Shown one piece after another: positions 18,517-26,444 of a stretch of 64,000 bases of DNA. Under the pieces are notes generated by a model. That model had not been told where the DNA came from and searched no databases. It was given only the letters and a program-made list of their open reading frames with translations. The position numbers were made by a program, and so were the translations under genes. The DNA lies in assembly GCA_030698805.1 (NCBI GenBank), contig JAUYMA010000010.1, forward strand, positions 1 to 64,000, written 5' to 3'. Source of the stretch: Nanobdellota archaeon. Its GTDB lineage: Archaea; Nanobdellota; Nanobdellia; Pacearchaeales; GW2011-AR1. Position 1 is the first letter of the stretch. The number at the start of each line of letters is the position of its first letter.

Positions 18517-18936
18517 ATGAGAAACTTTAGAGAAGGCAATCGTGGAGGAGGATTTAATAGAAATCGTTCTAGTGGTAGCAGTGGCAGATTTGGAGGAAGA
18601 GGGAGAGATAGAGATTCTGATCGAAGATCTTCTGAAATGCATAATGTGGTTTGCAGCAAGTGTGGAAGTAGATGCCAAGTTCCATTTAAACCAACTGGAA
18701 GTAAGCCTGTTTTCTGCAGTGATTGTTTTAGACAAAACGAAGGATCAAACAGTAGCTTTAGATCTAGGCCTAGTGAGGGACCAAGCTCCTCTGGAATTTC
18801 TTCAGATCAGTTGAATCAGATTAATGCTAAATTAGACAGAATTCTCCTAGTTTTGCAAGATTTAGAGATCGATACAGGTGATGATTCTGAAGAGGACTTT
18901 GAAGAAGAGTCAGATGAAGATCCTGAAAAAGATTAA
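18517..18936 (+). CDS. RGG-rich protein with CxxC-x17-CxxC zinc-binding domain
   Basis: CSKCGSRCQVPFKPTGSKPVFCSDC; Gly/Arg/Ser-rich N-terminus, acidic C-terminus. Confidence 0.75.
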   Translation: MRNFREGNRGGGFNRNRSSGSSGRFGGRGRDRDSDRRSSEMHNVVCSKCGSRCQVPFKPTGSKPVFCSDCFRQNEGSNSSFRSRPSEGPSSSGISSDQLNQINAKLDRILLVLQDLEIDTGDDSEEDFEEESDEDPEKD

Positions 18937-18982
18937 GATTCTTCTTAGTTTATAATTCTACAAATAATGGGTATGTCAAGTA

Positions 18983-19306
18983 TTGGGGAGAAGAGCTTTT
19001 AAACCCTGGAATTTTTATATGAATATGAAAAAGAGGCAGACTAGAAAGAAAGGTATTTTTCATAGGGTATATGTAATAGAGAAGACCCTTATCCATCATG
19101 TAATAGAATGGATAGCAACTATTTTAAGTCTTACTGGGGCTTTTATGATTGCTTACAAATATGTAAATGGTTATTATGTTTGGATCGTTGCAAATGCCCT
19201 TTGGATATTCTTTGCTTGGAAACATAAGCACTATGGATTACTTGTTTTATCTATTTCCTATATGATAATCAATATTGTTGGCCTAGTTAAATGGGGAAGT
19301 TTGTAA
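18983..19306 (+). CDS. PnuC-like small membrane protein
   Basis: Hydrophobic helices; WIVANALWIFFAWKHKHYGLLVLSISYMIINIVGLVKW. Confidence 0.5.
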   Translation: MGRRAFKPWNFYMNMKKRQTRKKGIFHRVYVIEKTLIHHVIEWIATILSLTGAFMIAYKYVNGYYVWIVANALWIFFAWKHKHYGLLVLSISYMIINIVGLVKWGSL

Positions 19307-19319
19307 TCTAAGTAGTTTA

Positions 19320-19889
19320 GTGAATATGGTTGAAGATAATACTTTTTATGCTCGAGATGTGCAGGAATGGAGAAAATGGCTAAGTAAGAATCATACAAAA
19401 GAAAAGAAGATTGGATTGATTTGTTATAAAAAGCATACTGGCAAGCCTTCTCTGAGCCATCAAGAGGCTATGCATGAGGCTATTTGTTTTGGATGGATAG
19501 ATACTACAATAAAACGCTTGGATGATGAGAAGTACGTGAGGTATTTTGCCAGAAGAAGCAAAAATAGCAAATGGAGTGATGCTACTTTGGGATATGCAAA
19601 AAGATTAATTAAGGAAAAGAGAATGGCTCCAGAAGGATTGAAATGGTACAAAGAAGGATTGGGAAAGCCTACGCATGATCATGGAATCCCTAAAAATCCT
19701 GAGATGCCTGAGGATTTTAAGCAGGCTCTGGAAAGAGATAAGAAAGCAAGAGAGAATTTTGGCAAGCTCACACCTTCTTACAAGAGAATTTATTTTAGAT
19801 GGATATTAAAGGCAAAGAGACCAGAAACGCGATCAAAAAGAATTGATTCCGCGGTAAGTAAATTAAGAGAAAATCAAGATCTTTTTTAA
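19320..19889 (+). CDS. YdeI/OmpD-associated family protein
   Basis: EWRKWLSKNHTKEKKIGLICYKK...EAICFGWIDTTIKRLDDEKYVRYFARR...W. Confidence 0.75.
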   Translation: MNMVEDNTFYARDVQEWRKWLSKNHTKEKKIGLICYKKHTGKPSLSHQEAMHEAICFGWIDTTIKRLDDEKYVRYFARRSKNSKWSDATLGYAKRLIKEKRMAPEGLKWYKEGLGKPTHDHGIPKNPEMPEDFKQALERDKKARENFGKLTPSYKRIYFRWILKAKRPETRSKRIDSAVSKLRENQDLF

Positions 19890-19973
19890 ACTCTGAAGGC
19901 TTTATTTTTAAATGAAAAATTTATTAGGGTATTTATTTGCAGGAAGTCGAGGCGACGTACTGCGCTTTTGATT

Positions 19974-21140
19974 CTATGCAATTTCCATTTGAGAAAGTTC
20001 ATTGAGTTTGGCATCAGCATCAGAAGTTCCAGCTTGTTTGTATCGAAATGCAGTTCCATCGCTATGGAATATTCTGAAATAAATTTGATTAGACGACCCG
20101 CCCCATTCATTGTCTTGATAGTAATTATCTATTGAGTTTTTAGTGAATAAAGCATACTCATCAGAGGCGATTATTTCATTGCCTATTATTTGATTGCCGG
20201 TACTTTCATCTAAGATCATTCCTTCTTCAATATCTGAATGCACTATATTCTTTAGTATGATATTGTTGTGACTGTCGTCTGTTTGTATTGCTACCCTGTT
20301 GTTCCAGAGCTCATTTCTTTCAATTGAGTTGTTATTAGACTGCTTGTGTAACATTATTCCATGCACTCCATAGGTTTTCTCAACACCCTTGACAAATGCA
20401 TTTTGAGTGTGGTCAAATACCCTATTTTTTGCAATAACATTATTATCACAAAACTTGCTAAATATTATGCCATGATTGCCGTTTCTGTAAACAGTATTAT
20501 TATAGATATAAAAATTATCTGAGAAGTCATGGAAATCCAGACCATATTCTAAATTGTCATAGACTTCAGAGTTCTTTACCTGAACATTCTTAGAATCAAA
20601 AGTGTAAAATCCAAAGTAATTATGGTGGAATTTGCTATTTGTGATAAATGCCCTGGGAGTATATCTTAATGTTACGCCCCAATGGCTATCCGAGTAATTA
20701 TAGTAATAACCTAAATAAGAGAATTCAGTATTACGAGCGTTAAAATGAGTCGCGCCCGCCTTAGTTGTAATGTCAGGCCTTCTTGTAGAATAGTTTGTTC
20801 TAGTTAGCTCAATTGGCTCTCCTGTTTCGGGATTATAGGAGGTCACTATTACATCATTGAAGGATATTCCACCATAGACAGTTATCATTGATTCTGCATA
20901 CATATTGAGTTTTATACAAGAAGAATTAGAAATGTATAATGCCGCTCCATTTGCTACCTTGACGGGCTTTTTCAGATAGCAAATATTATCTTTTATCTCT
21001 AAGAAATTGGTATCTTTTATATCTCTGATGTGGTGCCTGCCTTTTACTATCGCATCACCATCTTGATATAAGATTTCTGCGTTAACAAGCGGAAAGACTA
21101 TTAAGAATAATATTGGGATCAGGAGCATGACTTTTTTCAT
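19974..21140 (-). CDS. Secreted right-handed parallel beta-helix (NosD/PbH1-like) protein
   Basis: Signal peptide; repeated NNxIxxNxVxxN motifs (NFYIYNNTVYRNGNHGI, NNVIAKNRVFDH, NNSIERNELWNN). Confidence 0.75.
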   Translation of the reverse strand: MKKVMLLIPILFLIVFPLVNAEILYQDGDAIVKGRHHIRDIKDTNFLEIKDNICYLKKPVKVANGAALYISNSSCIKLNMYAESMITVYGGISFNDVIVTSYNPETGEPIELTRTNYSTRRPDITTKAGATHFNARNTEFSYLGYYYNYSDSHWGVTLRYTPRAFITNSKFHHNYFGFYTFDSKNVQVKNSEVYDNLEYGLDFHDFSDNFYIYNNTVYRNGNHGIIFSKFCDNNVIAKNRVFDHTQNAFVKGVEKTYGVHGIMLHKQSNNNSIERNELWNNRVAIQTDDSHNNIILKNIVHSDIEEGMILDESTGNQIIGNEIIASDEYALFTKNSIDNYYQDNEWGGSSNQIYFRIFHSDGTAFRYKQAGTSDADAKLNELSQMEIA

Positions 21141-21219
21141 AAGTCTCCATAGCGCTTTTTATATATAAAAGAGAGAAGTATTTATCCGACAACATTCAAG
21201 AGATTTGTTATATAGGGTT

Positions 21220-21957
21220 CTAAAGTAATTCTTCGAGCTTTTGTGTAGCTTCAGTTATGTCCTGAGCTAAGTGTATATGACTAACCAATTCAGCATTAAA
21301 GATAAAACTATTTTTTAGAAATTGCATTCTTTTGGCCAAGGGTAGAGTATCATCTTTAACTGCTTTTAAATCAGCTGCGATTCCTCCGGTTTGAGGCAGC
21401 ACGATTAGGGGTTTGTTTTTTTTGAGAGCCCCATAAGCCTCATCTAATGTCCCTAAACCTCCATTTAGAACTATTAATGCATCCGCTATTTCTGCCACAT
21501 ATTCTCTCCTTTCCCCCATCTCCTCTCCAGCTCTAACAATACCTAAGCCTTTATTTCCTATCACTGTACTAAGAGAGTTGTAAATCTCTGGAGGATTATA
21601 ACTTATTGACGTCCTGCTTTGAAAGTTTTCTGGATCTCTAACCGAGATATTATGGGGAATAAGAACAAAGAATCTATCTGAAGGCATTGATCCTTTTTTA
21701 ACTCCCTGTTCTACACAGTAGCGAGAGATTCCTGTATAAGTATCGGTTCCGACGCCTTCTACTCCTCCAGTAAATAAAGTTCCAGCCCTATTTTCTATAA
21801 ATTTTCTTAATTCATAACCTGCTTTGATCCCATCTTCTTTTTTATAACCTGCCCCTGGGGAGGTCGCACCTATGACTCCAATAAATGGTCTTTGATATCT
21901 GCCTAGGGCTGCCTTAATCTCTTTTTCACCTGCGCTTTCAGTTATAAACCATTTCAT
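21220..21957 (-). CDS. LOG/SLOG-like Rossmann protein (putative nucleotide phosphoribohydrolase-like)
   Basis: FIGVIGATSPG...LFTGGVEGVGTDTYTG...ADALIVLNGGLGTLDEAYGALKKNKPLIVLP. Confidence 0.6.
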   Translation of the reverse strand: MKWFITESAGEKEIKAALGRYQRPFIGVIGATSPGAGYKKEDGIKAGYELRKFIENRAGTLFTGGVEGVGTDTYTGISRYCVEQGVKKGSMPSDRFFVLIPHNISVRDPENFQSRTSISYNPPEIYNSLSTVIGNKGLGIVRAGEEMGERREYVAEIADALIVLNGGLGTLDEAYGALKKNKPLIVLPQTGGIAADLKAVKDDTLPLAKRMQFLKNSFIFNAELVSHIHLAQDITEATQKLEELL

Positions 21958-22823
21958 TTTATTGTATAAAGTTTGAATTTATGTTTTAGTACGTCTGCCT
22001 TCAAATAATCAGGTTCGGCACGTCCATTAACTGCCGCACCGATTAATATGGCCGGCTCGTATTTCCTAGTCGCTTCCATAACTTTCTTTAGCGATCCTCC
22101 AGTACAGACATAATCTTCTACACAGATTGTTTTCTTTCCTTTTATGTCTCTCTGAAATCTTTCTTTGTGCTCTCTAATCATCTTGGGGGAATCATCTCCC
22201 CTCCTAAATGATCTTCTGATGAAACCTAAGGAAGAATTACTCAAACCTGCGAATGGCATAACAACTTCGCTGGAGCCGCATGCACATCCTACGATATATT
22301 CAGGCAAGAATAGTTTACCATCTAAAGAATGATCAAGAGATTCTCTTAAAAAAGTCAATATGCCTGAAGGATATATTCCATTATAATCTACGTTTCTAAA
22401 TTTTGTTCTATAAGGTACATCTTTTAATTCTTCCATCAGAGGTCTTAGCGGGGCGATATCTTCTCTTAATTTTGTTACATCTGGCTCGCCAGTGTAATAT
22501 CCTTTTAAAAATGAAATACTTAGGTCCATTATTTTATCTAAGGCTTCTAGGGCTTTGCCTCTTAGATCGGGATCCACTTTTTCTTCAATTAAAGCATCAT
22601 AGAGGGGTTGGAATCCGAAATATAAGACGTTTCTCGCCACATCCGGATCTCTAAGTTCAGAGGCTGCTTTTACCCAATCTGAAAAATTTCTGAAGTTAAT
22701 GTTACTAACTTCGTAACTTTTAGCCGCTTCAAGACTAATTTTGTCGAGTTTTCTTCTGACTTCTTCTATTGCATGCAAGTCCTTCGGTGGCAGCACAATC
22801 GATCTTTTCTTGAATAAATTCAT
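21954..22823 (-). CDS. Phosphoribosyltransferase-like protein
   Basis: KKTICVEDYVCTGGSLKKVMEATRKY PRPP-loop-like motif; overlaps LOG-like gene by 4 bp. Confidence 0.6.
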   Translation of the reverse strand: MNLFKKRSIVLPPKDLHAIEEVRRKLDKISLEAAKSYEVSNINFRNFSDWVKAASELRDPDVARNVLYFGFQPLYDALIEEKVDPDLRGKALEALDKIMDLSISFLKGYYTGEPDVTKLREDIAPLRPLMEELKDVPYRTKFRNVDYNGIYPSGILTFLRESLDHSLDGKLFLPEYIVGCACGSSEVVMPFAGLSNSSLGFIRRSFRRGDDSPKMIREHKERFQRDIKGKKTICVEDYVCTGGSLKKVMEATRKYEPAILIGAAVNGRAEPDYLKADVLKHKFKLYTIK

Positions 22824-22896
22824 TAAACGTATACAGATATTGCATTTTTAAATCTTTCTTTTGATGTAACTATATAGTAGTTATACTTTTAAGATC

Positions 22897-23880
22897 TCAT
22901 TCAAGTGTACTTGGGCAGAAATTGTACTTATGGACTTGGTAGATGAAAAGGGATGAATAATCTCTCATGTCATTTTGGAAGTGGCTTTTTAGACCCATCA
23001 TTATTTCTCTGAATTGCCCGATGTTTTCCAATTCAACATCCACTTCAAAATCCCAGGATCCCAAAGCTTTTACAACATAGACTATGTTTGGATTAGATCT
23101 GCAATATGAGAGGAATGAACCTTCAATTTGCTCAGAATTATTTCGCAATGAAATCAAGATTTTATAATGCAGATAAGGATAAACTGATTCATTTGGAACA
23201 AAATTGTAATGTTTTAGAACTCCTATTTTCTCTAGCTTTCTTATACGATCACCGATAACGTCTGCACTTATATGCGCTTTTGATGCTACGTCTACTGCAG
23301 ACATACGTGCGTTTTGTCCTAAGGCCATAAGTATTTTCCAGTCTGTTTTATCTAAATTTATGCTTTCTGGAATTGCACCAAAGAAAACTTCTCCCTCCCC
23401 ATGGTTTCTTTTTTTATTTAGAAGATAATCTCTCGTGAGATATTGACCTTTGAGAATAGTGGCTATCTGTCTCTCATAGATGAATTCTCCAAATTTTTTA
23501 TTTAATTCTTTAAGGATATTATTGAGGTGCTCAGGGTCTTTTGCCCAGGTACTAAAAATAAAATCATAACGGCCATCACAGCTTGTCGCCCACACTACAT
23601 TAGGATTACTTTTTGCGTATTCAATTAACTCTTTTTCCTTTTCTTTTGTTATATTTTGAAGCCTAAGGAAATTTTTATGGACTGTGAAGCCTAATTTTGA
23701 TATGTCTATTACTGCGTAAAAAGTTGTTATAAGTTTATTTTCTATCATTTTTTGTATTCTTTGGCCCACTACTTGCTTTGATAATTCTACTTTCCTTGCT
23801 ATTTCTGCGTTCGATTGCCTACAATTTTTGTCTAATTCATATAAAATCTTTTTATCTTTGAGATCTAACTTTATTACCAT
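22897..23880 (-). CDS. Lrp/AsnC-family regulator with two complete HTH plus ligand-domain repeats
   Basis: LDLKDKKILYELDKNCRQSNAEIARKVELSKQVVGQRIQKM and LDKTDWKILMALGQNARMSAVDVASKAHISADVIGDRIRKLEKIGVL. Confidence 0.85.
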   Translation of the reverse strand: MVIKLDLKDKKILYELDKNCRQSNAEIARKVELSKQVVGQRIQKMIENKLITTFYAVIDISKLGFTVHKNFLRLQNITKEKEKELIEYAKSNPNVVWATSCDGRYDFIFSTWAKDPEHLNNILKELNKKFGEFIYERQIATILKGQYLTRDYLLNKKRNHGEGEVFFGAIPESINLDKTDWKILMALGQNARMSAVDVASKAHISADVIGDRIRKLEKIGVLKHYNFVPNESVYPYLHYKILISLRNNSEQIEGSFLSYCRSNPNIVYVVKALGSWDFEVDVELENIGQFREIMMGLKSHFQNDMRDYSSLFIYQVHKYNFCPSTLE

Positions 23881-23912
23881 ATTATTTACTTTATCGCTTT
23901 ATTATATAAATA

Positions 23913-23926
23913 TTACCATTTAGTAA
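23913..23926. promoter_or_regulatory. Palindrome TTACcatttaGTAA in divergent promoter (candidate Lrp operator)
   Basis: Read directly in the 93-bp divergent intergenic region. Confidence 0.35.
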
Positions 23927-23956
23927 ATTATATAGGTAAAACATATTATATATAAG

Positions 23957-23971
23957 TACTACTTAATAGTA
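23957..23971. promoter_or_regulatory. Palindrome TACTActtaaTAGTA immediately upstream of the asparagine synthase-like start (candidate operator)
   Basis: 5-bp perfect arms, 2 bp upstream of ATG 23974. Confidence 0.35.
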
Positions 23972-23973
23972 AC

Positions 23974-25278
23974 ATGATAGATTTTAAGGTAACTGATTTG
24001 AGGAGAATAGATGCTTTTTCTAATCTTAGTTACAGATTTGCAAGAGTGCTAGAAGATGGAGAAAGAGTTATATTAGAAAGAGATTTTCTTGGGGAGAATC
24101 CTTTGCATTGGTATGTATGTGGAAGAGAAGGGGAGTTGATTGTTGCGAGCAATATTTGTAATATCAAAGAAGATCTTGAGCAAAAAGGAAGGACTTTTTC
24201 ATGGGAAAGGGTAAGAGCGGTTTCTAATAATAAAAGGGTTGAATTTGACAATGAAGCATTTAACAAAGCTTCTCCTTATGAAAGAGAATTAGGGCCTACC
24301 TTACAAGAAATACCACTCGATACTTCGTTGGATTATTCTGATTTTAGTCAAGTTGGAAAAAGAGTAAGAAAATTATTGGATAAATCTGTGCAGGAGAGAC
24401 TTGCAACAATTGAAGATCAGAGGATAGGATTACTTCTTTCCGGAGGATTAGACAGTATGAGTGTAGGATATCTACTTTCACAAGAAAACAGAGAGGTTAC
24501 TGCATTTACACTTAAGGTTTCTGATCAAGATAAAGATGTTGTGAAGAGCAGAGAGATATCTAGACGCTGTGGGATTGATTTAGTTGAAGTGGGAGTTTAT
24601 CTAGTTAGGTCTGAGAGAGGAGAGGTAGACTTGTTTGTTGGAGATAGGCATGTTGAGAGGTTTTCACTCGATAAAGTTGTTAGTGAATCATTACATATAA
24701 GCGGAAATCCTAAAAAAGATAATTTATTTTGCGCTATCAGCATGTATCTTGCTGGCAGAGCGATCAAGGAAGAAGGAATAAAAGTTGTATTCTGCGGAGA
24801 GGGCCCAAATGAAATGATAAATGATTACGGTTACAATCCTAGTCAATTAGGGTACGGAACTCCTGATAAAGGCAATTCTGCTTTTAGAGAGGCTCTTACT
24901 TTTGGAGTTAAGGAAGGAGATCTTCAGTTAGGGAGGGGAGGTTTGCCTAAACATGCAATTGCAAGAATGGGAAAGATGTTTTCCCATTATGGGATTAGAT
25001 TAGAGGCCCCTTATTTCAATGCAGAGATTGCGAAAATTTTGACGCATGTACCACATATTCCCTCTTATGACACGGTTAAACAGAATTTAATTACAGAAGT
25101 ATTGCAGCATGCTCGTTTAGATGATCTTATTGCAGGAACTTCTAAGGAAAAGTTCCAGGATGGATCAGGAATAAGCAGGATTCTTGAATCTTATACCCAA
25201 TCCGAATTAGTAGATCGATTTGAGAAAATTTATGGGATAAGAAAGACTTCTTATTTATCGAGTTGTAAAGTTGGATAA
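23974..25278 (+). CDS. Asparagine synthase-like (glutamine-hydrolysing family) protein
   Basis: RIGLLLSGGLDSMSVGYLLSQ PP-loop; VVFCGEGPNEMINDYG. Confidence 0.75.
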   Translation: MIDFKVTDLRRIDAFSNLSYRFARVLEDGERVILERDFLGENPLHWYVCGREGELIVASNICNIKEDLEQKGRTFSWERVRAVSNNKRVEFDNEAFNKASPYERELGPTLQEIPLDTSLDYSDFSQVGKRVRKLLDKSVQERLATIEDQRIGLLLSGGLDSMSVGYLLSQENREVTAFTLKVSDQDKDVVKSREISRRCGIDLVEVGVYLVRSERGEVDLFVGDRHVERFSLDKVVSESLHISGNPKKDNLFCAISMYLAGRAIKEEGIKVVFCGEGPNEMINDYGYNPSQLGYGTPDKGNSAFREALTFGVKEGDLQLGRGGLPKHAIARMGKMFSHYGIRLEAPYFNAEIAKILTHVPHIPSYDTVKQNLITEVLQHARLDDLIAGTSKEKFQDGSGISRILESYTQSELVDRFEKIYGIRKTSYLSSCKVG

Positions 25279-25393
25279 TTACATTACAAAGGTATTTAAA
25301 GCACGGTAATTTCTCTTATTTATCTAAGAATAGGATTCTTTAGATTATCAGATTAGAAAAATTTAGCACTTCTTCTAACTTTTATATAAAACT

Positions 25394-25594
25394 ATGAATA
25401 CTAACCGAAATTTTAGAAGAAGAGAACCGTTGAGAAAGATCATCGCTTGTTCTTGCGGCATGAATGCCAAATTATCTAAACGTAGAAATTTTCCCCATGG
25501 TGTCAAGTCCAAGGGAAGAATCAGAATAATGTATCGATGTGTTAACTGCAGAAAAGAATCTCCTATTAAGAAAGTACAGGAGGTAAGAAGATGA
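25394..25594 (+). CDS. Small zinc-ribbon protein
   Basis: CSCGM...YRCVNCRK. Confidence 0.5.
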   Translation: MNTNRNFRRREPLRKIIACSCGMNAKLSKRRNFPHGVKSKGRIRIMYRCVNCRKESPIKKVQEVRR

Positions 25595-25770
25595 GTCAAT
25601 TTAATGGGCCAAGAGGAGGAAACTTTAAAAGACCTCGATTTGACGGGCCAAGAGAAATGCATAAAGCTATATGTTCAGATTGCAAGCAAGATTGCGAAGT
25701 TCCTTTTAAGCCAATAGAAGGCAAGCCAATTTACTGCAAAGAATGTTATTCTAAGCATAAAAAGTTTTAA
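25591..25770 (+). CDS. 59-aa CxxC-x17-CxxC zinc-binding protein (not in the ORF track)
   Basis: Manual translation MSQFNGPRGGNFKRPRFDGPREMHKAICSDCKQDCEVPFKPIEGKPIYCKECYSKHKKF; overlaps preceding stop by ATGA. Confidence 0.75.
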   Translation: MSQFNGPRGGNFKRPRFDGPREMHKAICSDCKQDCEVPFKPIEGKPIYCKECYSKHKKF

Positions 25771-25814
25771 TTTCTTTTCATAGGTTTTATTAATTATAGA
25801 TTATTATACTTAGT

Positions 25815-26213
25815 ATGAACCATAATGATATGCCTGCAGATGAAAAAGAATGGAGAAAGAGGCTGAGCCCTGAGCAATACAAGGTTTTAAGGGAAGGAAG
25901 TACCGAACAACCTTTCATGGGCAAGTTTCTGAAAAATAAGGATAAGGGAAAGTATATTTGCGCAGGATGTGGCGCAGAGCTATTTTCTTCAGATACTAAA
26001 TTTGATTCTGGGACCGGCTGGCCTAGTTTTTTTGATGCAAATTCTTCTAGTGTGGAGCTAAGGAAAGATAATGAATTTGGAATGAGCCGAGTAGAAGCAG
26101 TCTGCAAAAAGTGTGGCGGACATTTGGGGCATGTTTTTGATGATGCGCCCCATACTCCTACTGGCAAAAGATATTGCATCAATTCTTGCTCTTTGAAGTT
26201 TAAGAAAAAGTAA
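25815..26213 (+). CDS. msrB: Peptide-methionine (R)-S-oxide reductase
   Basis: WRKRLSPEQYKVLREGSTEQPF...KYICAGCGAELFSSDTKFDSGTGWPSF...CKKCGGHLGHVFDD...RYCINS. Confidence 0.95.
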   Translation: MNHNDMPADEKEWRKRLSPEQYKVLREGSTEQPFMGKFLKNKDKGKYICAGCGAELFSSDTKFDSGTGWPSFFDANSSSVELRKDNEFGMSRVEAVCKKCGGHLGHVFDDAPHTPTGKRYCINSCSLKFKKK

Positions 26214-26261
26214 AAAGAGATAGTTGTCCTGCTTTAGATTCCATCTTTATTTATAACTTAA

Positions 26262-26351
26262 ATGCGTGCATTATCCACGGCAACTCAGGCACAGATCCAT
26301 GCAGCTAAAGAAAATATCAAGAAAGCTCAAGCTGCTAGACGTAAGATGTAA
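26262..26351 (+). CDS. Possible 29-aa basic small protein MRALSTATQAQIHAAKENIKKAQAARRKM
   Basis: Small ORF with A/T-rich promoter-like upstream sequence; not in ORF track. Confidence 0.3.
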   Translation: MRALSTATQAQIHAAKENIKKAQAARRKM

Positions 26352-26444
26352 TATGAAAGTAGTTTTGATTTTATAATTTCAATTCATCTAGAGATTCAAA
26401 TTACCACTCAATTTAAATGAAAAAATGTAGAAAAGATATTTAAA

